This document shows positions 34,217 through 45,509 of a stretch of DNA of 64,000 nucleotides, piece after piece. Every line of letters begins with the position of its first letter. The stretch's first letter is position 1. The position numbers were made by a program, and so were the translations under genes. The DNA comes from Polyodon spathula. Lineage: Eukaryota > Chordata > Actinopteri > Acipenseriformes > Polyodontidae. The notes under the pieces were generated by a model. That model was not told the origin of the DNA and searched no databases. It saw nothing but the letters and a program-made list of their open reading frames with translations. The stretch lies in assembly GCF_017654505.1 (NCBI RefSeq), contig NC_054547.1, positions 23,426,346 through 23,490,345 of the forward strand, in the 5' to 3' direction.

Positions 34217-34429
34217 GAAAACAAACAGTGGAGGTACTTATAGGCTTTGGATATCATGGCAACTACACTCTTTCTATTTCTATTTAAATCTATTGTGATT
34301 GTGATGTCATTCATCACATACTGTAGTTGATGATGTAATGATCTACTATTCCTTTCTATTTAAACCTTCAGGCATCATGGCACTGAGTTTATCCATTTAT
34401 TTTCTTTTAGTCTATACTGTACATTGTCT

Positions 34430-34814
34430 AATTTAATTGTTTCTAAAACTACTACGAATTTTAGGTCGTTTATGTTATGCTTGTTCTTTGTAAAATGTTG
34501 AACCACTGGTTCATTTAATTTTGTATTTCGTATGTTTGATAGGTGATTCTGTATGTGGTTGTATAATGTTGTACATGTCTCTCCTATATATTTAATTATT
34601 ACATTTTTATATCATAAACATGGAATTTTTTTAAGACTGAGTACTTTTTTTCTCTATTTGTGATTTCAATTTTATCTTTACAAATATATTTGCATTCCTT
34701 ACATGTGCTCTTACAGGTTTTAATGCCCTGTAATGTGTCTACGATCCATTTATCTCTAGTGTGCACCAAAATGTCAGCTAAATTTGCATCCCTTCTAAAA
34801 GCCACAATCGCCAC
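34430..34814 (-). pseudogene. Penelope-like linker and GIY-YIG endonuclease remnant
   Basis: 34599-34814 reads AFRRDANLADILVHTRDKW and a cysteine-bearing stretch TCKSTCKECKYIC. A frame change leads to KYIGETCTTLYNHIQNHLSN and NEPVVQHFTKNKHNINDLKF. YIGET, the NHIQNH spacing and VVQHF are the known C-terminal endonuclease features of Penelope-like elements. The first half of the GIY motif is lost at the frameshift. Confidence 0.7.
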
Positions 34815-36390
34815 TTTTGGAAATATTTTTTAAATTTTTTCTGAATTATGAAGTATATGTAAATGCTTCCTAACTATTTTTGAAATGTTGGGTAATAATT
34901 TAGAATATGCAATTATTAATGGTACTGTGGCAGGAAATGGCATTGAGGTGACGTCAGGCTAAAATGAGGATCACATTAGTTTACTGTAAAGCTATGTCTT
35001 AGTTGGTGCTTATCTTGGTGAGAGCCGAGTTCAAATCAGCATGAAGTTTTAACATCTACTCTCATGTAATGGAAATCATAATTCATGAAACTGTAAAAGA
35101 GATTCCTCTCCATGTGTTTATATTCCGAAAATGTCATCCACGTCTCGTATGTATTCTAAAAGTTTCTTTTATACAACAACATATCCTCCCACTTACCCAT
35201 ATATGTGCTTGCAAAATGTATGCCTAACGTTGAATCTATTGCTGTGCCATCCTGCTTGCAATATTTATTTCCAAAAAATAACTATTTCCTAAAACTATCT
35301 TGAGCATATTTAATATGTTCTTATCTTTTCTGTTATCCAGAGTCTCTTTACATGCCACTAACGTTGAATTCCTCAGAACACTGGGGTACAGGGATTTTAC
35401 ATCCAAAATAAAACAGTATTCTCTGGAAGTTTATTTTTTAATCTGTTAATCCTATTCAGAAAATGTGTTGTATCTTTAACATAGCTAGGTAAACTTTCAA
35501 TAACTTTCAGCTGGGTTACCAATTGTGCTAACAATCATTCGTATTGGGTGTTTTTCTTTGTGTATTTCTGGGTTACCTCTAAGCAAACCTGTTCTTGGAT
35601 TTTGAGGGAGCGTGTCATTTTTTTATTCTTTTGATATAAATCAATTTTTATACAATCTGTCTGCTCAAATTCTCACTTATTTTATTATTATATTAATGTT
35701 ATTAGTTTGTACTTCTTCATATGTATTTATATTTTGCAATTCAGTCCCTACTGCCTTCACATAATCAACTTTGTTCATTCCTACCACCCCAGACCCTTTA
35801 TCTGCTGGTCTTATAATGATATCATCATCCTCTATTAGTTATTTTAGAGCTTCTTCTTAATTTTTAGTTAAATTAATTTTACCTCTACTTTTTAAGCCTG
35901 TTTATTATTTCATTTATAACTACGATTTATCTCTTCCGTCTGGAGGAGTCCAATACCCCTTTCTTTTGATTTCTATTCCATATTAATTTACCTGTTCTGA
36001 ATCTGTGTGTGTTTCTTTATAAAAGTATTCTGTGAGCCTCATTTGTCTTTCCCATTCTTTTAACTCTATTATTAACTTATCCTTATTTATGTATCTTTTT
36101 GCTGGAACAAACTTCAGTCCCTTCCCTAGTAATGCTTTCTGCGAGGCTGTTAATATTTTATCAGATAAATTAAATACTGTCACCACTTCATTCTTTTTGA
36201 ACCATTATCTTAATTTACTCTATTTTTGCAATTCTTGATTTGTATACTTGATTTTTAGGTACCTCATCATTAATAATATTATTTTATACTACTTCTACGT
36301 CCCTGTTCTGTATGTTTTCCTTCTTGTGTGTACGTATCAATTTTTTACATTGTGTCTGATCATTCGCAGCCGATGTATTTGATATGTATC

Positions 36391-36959
36391 CATCATCATT
36401 ACTTTTAAGTGTAGTTCACAGGCAGGAGCTAGGGTTGCGTGAAGAATATGGGTTAGTGTTACAGTCTTAGCTTCGAGGGAGTCATGATGGCCTGTGGGCC
36501 AGGAGTGCTTGTTTTTTTAACTGTTAGTGGCTGGCAGGCCAAGGCAAAGGGCGGGGTGCAGACTTCATACTGCAAGAACATAGAAATCCTCTGACTCTAC
36601 GAAGAATCCTTGGAGGTGTGGCCTCGTGGACCGGGCCATGCCCTCAGAGGATGGAAAGGTTCATAACTTGGAAAGAAGGAAGGAAAGAGAATCCCTGTCT
36701 CCTGGAGCCGTCCTCAGAGAGGTGAGGCAAGTCCTCCAAGCCAGGCGCTGGAGTGCACCCACAGGTGTATCTGAAAGATAGAGTTTTGTTAGTATGTGGT
36801 TTTAGTATTTAAGGATTGTAGATGACTACAAGGTCATAAGAACAAATACCTATGTCTGGGAAACTGGATGGTACTGTGAACGTGAAGTGATGGTACTGTG
36901 AATTCTGCACTTCTTAGAAATCCAAAGAAATCTGACATGGATATATCTTGCATCATCAA
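36391..36959. other. region between Penelope-like and DIRS-like elements
   Basis: GC-mixed sequence, perhaps terminal parts of either element. No ORF. Confidence 0.35.
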
Positions 36960-37224
36960 AAATCCTTAAAACATCCTTAGCTCAAAATTGAAATTAGTTG
37001 GGAAAGGATGTCTGTAGATATGGGTAGTCTGGATGGAGGTGACGGGGGAAGGCTCTTGGAAATTCCTTAGTATGAGGAACACTGGTGGGATGGAGAGAAT
37101 TATCAGCAAGGGGATGGACAAGCTATGATAATGAAATTGGATACCTGGGATGTTGGATTTTATGGATGCTGGTGAAAGATGAAGAGTGTCTTGAATTTCA
37201 TGAGGCCAACTGTCGTAAAACCAT

Positions 37225-38010
37225 TCATTGCCTAGGGATCCCAAATCCTAGGGAAGAAGCATCGGTAAACATACATAAATCATGAGGGGCAGAAATGAAG
37301 TCATCATAGAATAGCGAGAGACCATTCCAGTATTGCAGGAGGGTAGACCAGATTTTGATGTCTTTTCTGGCTTCTGGGGAGATTTTTACATGGGAATCCA
37401 CGTTTTTTGCTGTGGAGGAAAGGGGCAAGAAGGCGAGAATTGAAAATCTTGCCTTGGGATTAATATGAATTGCATAGTTGAAATGGCCCAGTAGAGAAAA
37501 GGTTGCACTTTGATTTTGCTGTTTGAAATTTGTTGATGAGATGGCAGATGTGGACTATTTTTTCAGAAGGAAGGCTGGCTTCAAATTCAAATGTATCTAA
37601 AGTGATTCCAAGAAATGCGAGTTGGAAAACTGGACCAATGGTGAGCAGCCAAAGGTGAGTTGAATGGCGAAGTAGAATTTGTCCTGCCAGCAGATTCCAA
37701 AGAGATGATGAAGAGAGGAGTGCATAGGCATAACTTTGAATGTATCAGATATGTTGGCTTTTGCAAGCCAGGCGCCATGACCTGCTACTTTTATGAATTT
37801 GACGGCATCTAAAACTGTAATATAATGAAGGGAGAATTGAGGAATTAAGGCGTTGATACTGCTTGTAGAGCTGCCTCTTGGGGCTGAGAGGTAAATAATT
37901 AAACACATTTTTCCAGAGATTTTCCAGGTGGCAATTCCAATGGGATTAATTCTCAAGGAAGGAAAGGGAGCAGAGAAGGGGCCGACCATGAAACCTTTGT
38001 CCACTTCAGC
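37225..38010 (-). pseudogene. DIRS-type reverse transcriptase and RNase H remnant
   Basis: The RT part (37597-38004) reads KGFMVGPFSAPFPSLRINPI, YLSAPRGSSTSSIN, GAWLAKANISDTFKVMPMH, LFGICWQDKFYFAIQLTFGC. This matches the DIRS RT palm; the usual Asp in the DI.DAF motif reads Asn-Ile-Ser-Asp. The RNase H part (37225-37428) reads SPEARKDIKIWSTLLQYWNG and LCMFTDASSLGFG with its catalytic Asp. The region between is frameshifted. Dead. Confidence 0.8.
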
Positions 38011-39003
38011 TCGTGTTAAGGTTGAGATGATTTGGGGCTCTAGAGTAGCTGATCAGAGGTTTTTAGATGAATGAGAGATAGATGGGATGTTGTATAAACC
38101 TGTAGATGGGATGTTGTATTAAAAAGATTTGTTTACGGGATGCTGCTGAAGTGCGTTGGTGAACGCTAGGATACAGATGGGGATGGAAACCAACAATTTT
38201 GATTGTCATTTGGGGATGACTGGACAGATGGCTTTTGAGTGTGTGTCCCCGCAGTAGCTGCACATGTGAAAGAATCTGCACTGAGGGCGAGTACAAGAGG
38301 AAGTATTATAGTTATTGCAGATTTGTTTGGATCCGGTGAAATTGATGGGGTGGCTGTAAATATCTTTTGAATGGGATCTGCTGATGGGAAGAAGATAATG
38401 AATTGGTGCTGCTATGCAGCCTCTGAATCTCAGAGGGGTATATGGAGGTCTGGAGGATGAATGGACGACTGATGTTTTTGGACACAGAGCTGTTGAATGA
38501 GCTTTAGAGGTGCAGACTCTGCATGCATTGACCCGAAGGCCACTGAAAATACAGTTGAAGAGATTGTTGTTTGGGGAAAACTAATCAATAATAATGTTAT
38601 CTGTTGAAAGAATTGCTGCTGCTTTGGTTGAAAATGCTTTATGATATTCACGATATATTCATAATATACATGATTCCCCCATATGTCACTGATAATTCTA
38701 CAATGTAATAAAAATACTGATCCAATTCAGAACAGCGATGAGGATAGGCAGAGCAGTGGACACCTCAGAAGATGGAGAAAGTGAGAACAAACTCAATAAC
38801 AGAAAGATATTTGAGCAGACAGGGATCATGGGATTTTATTGTGACTGATAAATCTCTACAATCAACAACTTTATGATCAATGAATTCTTAGGCTGCAATA
38901 AGAATGGTGACAAGATTGACATCCTTGCCTTTGACTATTTGATGGCATAATTGAGGGGAAGAGCGTGGCGGCGAATAGCTGCTGCAGACTGAGGAGAAGC
39001 TGA

Positions 39004-39414
39004 TTAGTGGTTGAATTCTGGTATCTTGATGGTTGGACTTGAAGTTGAAGCAGGGGCTTGCTGAGTTGCTGTGGCAGCGGGGGCAGAGACTGAAATGCTT
39101 GAGGAGGAAGGAGGGACGGATATAGAAAAAACTGCAGCAGTGGCTGATGTCCCTTCTGAAGAAAATCTGCTATCTATGCCATCCAGATACGTGCCTATGG
39201 CTGACAAAGCATCTGCGAAAGGTTGCATAAATTCTTTAACATCCTGGAAGATTTTTGACTGCAGTTCTGACATGGCTGTTTCGGCTGTTGCCAGCTGATG
39301 TTCCGACTCTGAGGCTTCGGGCAGAGCTAGAGTGATGATGTGAGCAGAGTTGGCAGCTTGAGATGGGGATAGCGATGTAGAGTTAGACTCGGCTGAAAGA
39401 GACTCACAGAGCAA
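39004..39414 (-). pseudogene. DIRS-like gag fragment
   Basis: 136 aa, Ser/Ala-rich, with a helix-prone stretch (SKIFQDVKEFMQPFADALSA) and a serine/proline tail. It is assigned to gag by its position upstream of the DIRS RT only. Confidence 0.4.
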
Positions 39415-39832
39415 ATGAAAAAGATCAGTTCTACTAGAAGCAGATAGGATATGGATTCCCTTGTTGAAAAGGGCTTTGAGCAGTTTGGATATTAGCCAGT
39501 CTTTGAAGAAAAATCACTCGGGGTTGGGGTTCTGACCCTTTCCTTTTTGAGCGACGCGGCTGGGAAAACTCTGGGTCAAGGACTGCAACAAAGGAACAAG
39601 GTGGCGCTGGAGGTATCGAAATGTTCCGTGAATGCTCGGGTTCGGAAGAAGACAAGGTAGGTAAATTCATTTTTGGTGTTCGGTCCAGTCTTGGTTCTTT
39701 AATGAAATCGGGTAGTTATGCTGGAACTAGGTCAAAGCCAAATCGGGAAGCCATACAAAAGTGTCAAAAAGACAGATCAGGTAGTCAAACAAGTTCAAAA
39801 GTCAAAATTGGAATCAGGGGAAAAAAGACAGG

Positions 39833-39834
<2 letters not shown>

Positions 39835-39901
<67 letters not shown>
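39835..39901. repeat. (CT)n microsatellite
   Basis: About 33 uninterrupted CT units. The Ser-Leu reading frames over it (39621-39960) are artefacts. Confidence 0.95.
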
Positions 39902-39902
<1 letters not shown>

Positions 39903-40374
39903 ATACAGTCAAAAAGCAAAACACAGAGAAAGAACAAAGATTGTGACGTGGTATAAATAGGCAGATAGCTTTGATATGCAGGAGAAAAATAGGAAACGGG
40001 GCCCTAGCTTCCGCCCCCAAACTCCACTTTAAAGTTAACATTTAATTCAAAATGATTATTTTGATATAAAACATTAATAGGTTAACTGTTACATGAAACT
40101 GAAGTTTCTGTTCCTTCATATTTAAAACTTTCCTCACCTACAAAGTTTAGGTAAACATGTACTGTCTATTCATATATACACTGATGCACAAAAGAAATGC
40201 AACAATCAGGTCTAATGGATTTAATCAAATATTTTAAACACAGATATCAAACAAAACCACAGAAAATTTGAACAAAAATACAGATCAACGAATCATAATA
40301 AGTTTTCAGTTTGAAACGTGACACATTGTCAAGATGAAAACATTATTAAGTTAGCTTAGAACTGTGGATTAATA

Positions 40375-41500
40375 TGTTGTTTCTTGAACAACAAACAAAA
40401 CACTGTTGATCTGTGCTTTCTTCCTCTGTTTTCCTGGATCCTGGGCAGGTCAGGAGCTTTGTCTGTGGAACTCTTTTATACTTACCGGCCACCTCCAGCA
40501 CTTGGGAAAGCTGCGTACTTACCTGCTTCTCCTACTGTCTCCAGCAGAGGGAGACAACGGACATGGGGACTGTTTATACTTACCTGTTACACCTGCAGTC
40601 TCCAGCAGAGGGAGACACCGGACCATTGAACTGTGCACAATTACCAGTTTTACCTGTCATCTCCAGGGCAACAAGGACTGGGAACATACCTGCGGTGTAG
40701 CCACCTATGGAAACAAACAAACTGTTTAACCAATAAGAAGAAATGAAAGACACAGGCGAACTGTCATAAAGACTTACCTACGGGACAATCTCAGAAAGAG
40801 ATATTTGTTTTGTTTATTCTGATTAGCTTTTTTCAGAGGGACGGAAAAGTGAGATAGTTAACCCTTTGCGGTCCTGTGTCGGACCAGGTCCGGCATTACT
40901 ATTGTAGGAGCCGAATGAAGCTGAAAAATGGGCATATCTCATAACCCCATGCACTACAGAGAAAACACAGACATAAACAAAGGAGATAGCTGCTTCTGCA
41001 TCTAGCGCTCAAAGAATACCACGGACATTTTCAGAACTTTTTGAGATGTTATAGTAATAAAATAATGACTTGGATCGTATTATTGAGGAGTTTAGTGATA
41101 AAACGAGTGATCAGGAGAGGATTTATCACTATGCACGTCTATAAAGAGGTATGCGGAAAATACAATGAACAAGGTATGGGGCTTGGCTGGAGATACAGTT
41201 CTGAGTGTCCTTTTGCGATTCAATGCCTTTTAAACCTGTTTTACTGTGAAAAAAAAAATTAACAGCGTGTGTAAAATAAACAGCATATATGAAAATAAAT
41301 TAGACCTGACGCGCCTGACAAGCACTGAATAAATGGACTGCAAAGGGTTAATACCCAGTTAAGGGTCAGGTTTTTGTTTGATATTTTTCATATAATTTTT
41401 TTGGTGATTTTTTTCTGTTTATTTGAGTAATAAAAAAAGATTACCTGTACAAACAGGTTACCGAATACTGTCTCTGGGTCACGTCTGCTTTAAGCTCACA
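40375..41500 (+). repeat. 5' LTR of the 40-49 kb Gypsy element
   Basis: It starts TGTTGTTTCTTGAACAAC and ends TTTAAGCTCACA. It contains short repeats (CTCCAGCAGAGGGAGACA twice) and the MITE at 40862-41347. It matches the 3' LTR segment by segment. Confidence 0.8.
40862..41347. mobile_element. piggyBac-type MITE, 486 bp
   Basis: Flanked by TTAA on both sides (40858-40861 and 41348-41351). Terminal inverted repeats CCCTTTGCGGTCC and GGACTGCAAAGGG (complement CCCTTTGCAGTCC, one mismatch). TTAA with CCCTTT ends is diagnostic of piggyBac. No transposase; the ORF at 41041-41262 has no motif. The 3' LTR carries the empty site with one TTAA. Confidence 0.92.
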
Positions 41501-41502
41501 CC

Positions 41503-41520
41503 TGGTGTAAGTAGTGAGAT
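41503..41520 (+). promoter_or_regulatory. primer binding site of the Gypsy element, tRNA-Leu type
   Basis: TGGTGTAAGTAGTGAGAT, two bases after the LTR; it differs from the tRNA-Leu complement at three to four positions. Confidence 0.7.
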
Positions 41521-41612
41521 CTTCTGACAGATACTGAAACAATGTCACCACGCTTCCAGGTTACAAGGGACTGACCGCTCAAGGAAGCAATGGCAGAACT
41601 GGATGCACTAGT

Positions 41613-42510
41613 ATGAGTCCTGATGACAGCCACACCCAACAAGACCAGACTAGAGTACAACAGGAGACCAACCGGTTGCAAAGTCAGCAGCTTGAGGAAG
41701 CCAGACAGGAGCGTTTAGTCATGATGCAGCACCTGGAGAAGATGTCTGCCACCAACCCCACCCCTTTTACAATATGCTCAAACCCACGTATTGCAGAAAA
41801 TGACCAAAGAAGTTGACGTTGAGGCGTTCCTCATGCGGGAGAGCTGGCCATCTGTAAAGTGGGTAGGCATTCTGGCCCCATTTCTGCAGGAGGAGCACAA
41901 AAAGCATACCATGATCTGGCTCCAGACATCATGGATGATTACAAGTGTTTAAAAGGAGAAATCCTGGCATGGGCAGGAGTTACTCCATCTGTGAGGGCCC
42001 AGAAGTATCATGCGTGGATTTACAAACCTGAGGTACCCCCATGCTCAGAAATGTTCGACTTAATTCACCTGGCCACTAGGTGGCTGAAACCAGATGTGAA
42101 CAACATCAAAAAAGTCATAGTGATAATCATCATGAACTGCTACCTGCGCACCCTTCCAGCCCCCTTAAGGAAGTGGGTGGGGCATGGTGACCCAAATATG
42201 ATCAACGAGTTTTTGACCTGGTCAAGCACCAACTAGTGGCTGAGGAGTTGTCTTGACAGCCACAAACCAATATGCCAAACAGCCCGACTGGGTCGTCATG
42301 GAAACCATGCCCTGCCCCAGGGACAGGACAGGTAATATAGAGCCACTATGGGGAGGGGGGGGGTTGAAGAGCAGTCCATGACCATGAAGGGACCTTTAAA
42401 AATAGTAAATTGGGACAAGGTAGTGGGGATTTTAGCACTTATAGGTGCTATAAATGCAATAGGATAGGCCATGTTGCAAAATTATGTAAGCATGAAGAAA
42501 GGAAGAACCC
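41613..42510 (+). pseudogene. SCAN-like gag with CCHC knuckle, broken
   Basis: A coiled-coil-like N-terminus (41613-41816, RLQSQQLEEARQERLVMMQH), a frame change, then 41859-42236 with AYHDLAPDIMDDYKCLKGEI, VRAQKYHAWIYKPEVPPCSE and MFDLIHLATRWLKPD, ending LRTLPAPLRKWVGHGD. This is the capsid-like domain of Gypsy/Gmr1-type elements from which vertebrate SCAN domains derive. After another break, CYKCNRIGHVAKLC (about 42446-42487) is a perfect CCHC nucleocapsid knuckle. At least two frameshifts and a stop make it non-functional. Element D begins 70 bases later. Confidence 0.8.
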
Positions 42511-42579
42511 ATGGACTGTAGCCTAGGAGATCAATTTTGTGATAATATAATTGTACCTAAACTAGCAGAGGGAAGGTAC

Positions 42580-43175
42580 TGTGGCAATATTACCCCACCC
42601 CTGTGTATTTCTGTGTTGTATGTTACTTGTTGTGTTAATGTTGGTGTATAGTCATTGGTACATGGGATATAAACGGGTCTGTGTAACACAAGTTTTTAAA
42701 ATGTATATTTATATTTAGCACGAGGATTGCACAGCACTTCACGTGCAGGTAAAACATAATATGTGAGCATGGGGAATTGCACTTTTATTAATTCATGTGC
42801 AGTTGTACCGAGACTTCAATTGAATGATTGATTAGCAATCGAGTCTCGGTACAGCTGTATAAAAGCAGCATGTTTTCACTCACTCGGGTTTGTGTGTTCG
42901 GTGAGTGGAGAATGGGATTGGAGACGGAGGTAATAGTAATAGATATAATAATTTCAGCTCACCATGTTTGTCTGTGTAGTTCGTTTTTGTTTGTCTCTTT
43001 GTTTTGGCTGCCAGTGCCGTGTCTGTCTTTTACAACCTTTTACTTTCTGTCTGTTTCTTTATTAAATGCTGAGCGCAAACAATCGCTTAGCTTCACCAAA
43101 CTCCACCTCTCTGTTGTTTATTTGTTGGTTCCTGGTTCTGGTCTGACGTCTACCACTGCAGCTGCCTTTGTGACA
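42580..43175 (+). repeat. 5' LTR of element D (family 2)
   Basis: It starts TGTGGCAATATTACC and ends GCCTTTGTGACA, 596 bp. It contains the 12-bp inverted repeat, the TATA box, and an ATTAAA signal near 43060. Confidence 0.9.
42804..42865 (+). promoter_or_regulatory. LTR core promoter: 12-bp inverted repeat and TATA box
   Basis: TGTACCGAGACT (42804-42815) and its exact complement AGTCTCGGTACA (42842-42853) flank 26 bases with TCAATTGAATGATTGATTAG. GCTG separates the right arm from TATAAAAG (42858-42865). The same layout appears in all family-2 LTRs in this window. Confidence 0.7.
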
Positions 43176-43177
43176 CA

Positions 43178-43195
43178 TGGTGTCAGAACCGGGAT
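43178..43195 (+). promoter_or_regulatory. primer binding site of element D
   Basis: TGGTGTCAGAACCGGGAT, two bases after the LTR: a tRNA-Leu-type site, identical to element B. Confidence 0.8.
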
Positions 43196-43350
43196 TACCA
43201 GCACCTCCTAGACGTAGACCAGAGCGTGAACTACAGTTTTTTTTTTTTTTTTGAGGGGGAAAAGAAGAGGACTGTTGGGGTTTTTTGTGTGGGAAGAAAA
43301 AAAAAACAGTTTTTGTATTACAAAAAAAAATTAAAATAATAATAAAAAAA

Positions 43351-44692
43351 ATGGAATGGGAGGAAGAAAGGCAGCCATGGCGTAATCACCAGGAGGAGTT
43401 GAAGGAAAGAGGGGCTCCATGGTGCGCCTCCTGCATGGAGTATGGGCACCTCCAGGATGTATGCCTCTTGAAGGCCCTCTCTTTTTGAAGGCCCTCGATC
43501 AGATAGAGGTGAAGGATGCGGAGGAGTGGCTTCGCCTGAAGGCCCCAAGACCAGCCCACAGAAAAAAGGGGAAGAAGCGAATGCCAGCTCCACAGCCAAA
43601 AAAGGAGGAGTCTGTACGTCCACTGCCCAAGAGGGAGGAGTCTGTGCTGGTTTCACCTCCACAGCCTGAGGGGCAGGAGCCTGAACACCCACAGCCCAAG
43701 ATAGAGATCCTGGAGCATCCACAGCCCAGGAGGGAGGAGACAGAGCCTTTCCCATCCTCTGAGGAGATGCTGGAATGGGTGTCAGACCCAGAGTGGAACG
43801 GGGAGGACCTCCCACAGGTTGTTGACCTGCTGTGGGCCAGAGATGGGGAACATTGGGAATGCTGGGAACAACACTACTACCCAGTGCCATTTGTGAACCC
43901 GGCAGCCATGGTGATCAACTACTTGGCTGTCGATATAGGACTGCCCCAGCAGGTTGCATTCCAAGTAGGAGGAGCAACGCCTACCTGCACCCTCATTGGG
44001 CTGAAGGGAGACTAATTGCAGCTCCCATCTCCACCAGTAGAGGAATAATGCCTGCTGGTTTCACCTCCAGAGCCAGAGGGAGAGGAGCAGTCTCCGGCGT
44101 CAGAGGGAGAGGAGCCATCACTGCCTCTCCAGCGCCAGAGGGAGAGGTCCCACCACTGTCGTCCAGAGCGAGAGAGAGAAGCTCTACTGTTCCCTGAAAA
44201 TGAGGGAGAGTCTCACCACAGTCTCCTGCAAGTGAGGGAGATCCACACCAGTCCCCTGCAAGTGAGGGAGAGCAGCAACAGTCCCCTGTAACACTCTGCT
44301 CCCACCTCCCTCGCCTGGAGACTACAGGTCGCTCCCACCTCCGTCTCCAGGAGACTACACGCTGCTCCCACCTCCGTCACCAGGAGCTGCCTTTGCCTCC
44401 GCCACCTCCACCGCCAGGAGCAGAGCAGCAGGAACTTCCTCTGCCTCCGCCACCTCTACCAGCAGAGGGTGAATGCCTGCTGGGTCCCTTATCACCGGCA
44501 GAGGATGAATGCCTGCTGGTATCACTTCCTCCACCATCACGAGGAGAGGAGCTGGAGCTGCCTCTGCCTCCATCACCATCAGGTGGAGAGGAGCAGGAGC
44601 TGCCTCTCCCTTCACCAGAAGGACCAGCATTTCCGCTGCCAGTGGTACAGTGGGAGGAGAGATTCGCCCCACCATCAGCACATCAGATTTAG
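43351..44692 (+). pseudogene. zinc-knuckle, W-domain and proline-repeat protein of element D
   Basis: The ATG at 43351 follows an A-run (MEWEEERQPWRNHQEELKER). CCHC knuckle CASCMEYGHLQDVC. A frameshift after residue 45, then the 43419-44015 frame: charged repeats KKEESVRPLPKREESV and EPEHPQPK, then the W-module LWARDGEHWECWEQHYYP and MVINYLAVDIG, closely matching element A. After a stop at 44013 further frames give GDYRSLPPPSPGDYTLLPPP, EQQELPLPP, GECLLGPLSPAEDECLLV: the proline repeats of B, C and F. D thus links both subtypes. Broken by several frameshifts. Confidence 0.7.
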
Positions 44693-44778
44693 AAGTGAGT
44701 AGTTTTTCGAGATTTACGATTATACTGTAAATTTACAGTATAATTGTAAATCTCGAAAAACTACTCACTTCTAAATCT
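44685..44778. repeat. 94-bp zero-spacer palindrome
   Basis: It begins AGATTTAGAAGTGAGTAG and ends with the complement. The centre is GTAAATTTAC, with one mismatch in 47 pairs. It is followed by about 270 bp of unrelated AT-rich DNA to 45050 that also does not belong to element D. The whole is probably a MITE-type insertion that replaced the end of D's interior and the start of its 3' LTR. Confidence 0.9.
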
Positions 44779-45050
44779 TTTGTAGTCATTTTTGTATTAC
44801 TTTAGTATAAATACATGTTAATTTGGATTCATATGTTGTTTTTGTTCTGACTTTATGTGAATGAAAAAACACAAATTCTCCCGTTTTCTCATTGGAAATA
44901 GTGATATTTTGAAATATCAATGTCTTGGTCTCAAAAGCAAAGTTTGTGGGGAATAATAGCCATTTTCTATACTTTTGAGGAATAAGCAATTAGGAAATAA
45001 CACTTACTACCCAGGAACAAAAAAATAATAATAATAATTGTTACACGGTG

Positions 45051-45394
45051 TTAGCAATTGTGTCTCAGTACAGCTGCATAAAAGCAGCATGTTTTCATTC
45101 ACTCGGGGTTGTGTGTTCAGTGAGTGAAGAATGGGATTGGAGGTGGAGGTAATAGTAATAGATATAATAATTTCACCGTGTTTGTCTGTGTAATTTGTTT
45201 TTCTTTGTCTTTTTGTTTTGGCTGCCAGTGCCGTGTCCTGTGTTTTGTTTGTCTTTTACAACCTTTTATTTTCTGTCTATTTCATTATTAAATGCTGACA
45301 ATCGCTTCACTTCACCAAACTCCACCTCTCTGTTGTTTATTTGTTGGTTCCTGGTTCTGGTCTGACGTCACCCATTGCAACCTTCTTTGTGACA
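45051..45394 (+). repeat. 3' LTR of element D, U3 start missing
   Basis: It begins inside the conserved inverted-repeat spacer (TTAGCAATTG) and then matches the 5' LTR to CTTCTTTGTGACA. Confidence 0.85.
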
Positions 45395-45483
45395 GGTACC
45401 CGTACATTGTTACTGTAAACGTAAATGGGAAAGTAGCGGAAGCTCTCTTTGATTCAGGCAAAGCATCAACGTTGGTAGCCCCA
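45395..45483 (+). pseudogene. Gypsy aspartic protease fragment
   Basis: RYPYIVTVNVNGKVAEALFD then SGKASTLVAP: DSG is the catalytic triad of retroviral-type proteases. The frame stops soon after. It sits directly beyond the right duplication of element D and continues the host Gypsy. Confidence 0.75.
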
Positions 45484-45509
45484 TTTTGTGGCTAAACTCC
45501 AATTGGATA

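Larger units (their letters stand above)
34128..36390 (-). mobile_element. Penelope-like element, degenerate
   Basis: Minus strand. Readable parts in order: an N-terminal segment (35983-36186, ILTASQKALLGKGLKFVP, ELKEWERQMRLTEYF), KGYWTPPDGR near 35950, YVKDTTHFLNRINRL near 35470, PLIIAYSKLLPNISKIVRKH near 34890, a linker (34599-34814), and a GIY-YIG-type endonuclease end. Many stops lie between. Outer limits are estimates. Confidence 0.75.
36960..39670 (-). mobile_element. DIRS-like retrotransposon, degenerate
   Basis: Minus-strand order: gag-like frames (39434-39670 and 39004-39414), a middle frame (38430-38651), then reverse transcriptase and RNase H (38080-37225). No tyrosine recombinase was recognised, and the characteristic split terminal repeats were not found, so boundaries are the coding limits only. 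Stops and frameshifts throughout. Confidence 0.65.
42580..45394 (+). mobile_element. element D: zinc-knuckle LTR element inside the Gypsy
   Basis: Flanked by a perfect 5-bp duplication GGTAC (42575-42579 and 45395-45399), so its ends are certain. Order: 5' LTR, primer site, leader, a broken knuckle/W-domain/proline-repeat ORF, a palindromic insertion (44685 to about 45050), and a 3' LTR missing its U3 start (45051-45394). No pol genes. It separates the host's gag knuckle from its protease. Confidence 0.92.

Noticed and set aside
34925..34985. TGTGGCAGGAAATGGC followed by GTGACGTCAGGC, resembling the complement of an LTR end (55860-55887)
   Set aside because: The stretch reads through as Penelope-like coding sequence on the minus strand and has no second end or duplication.
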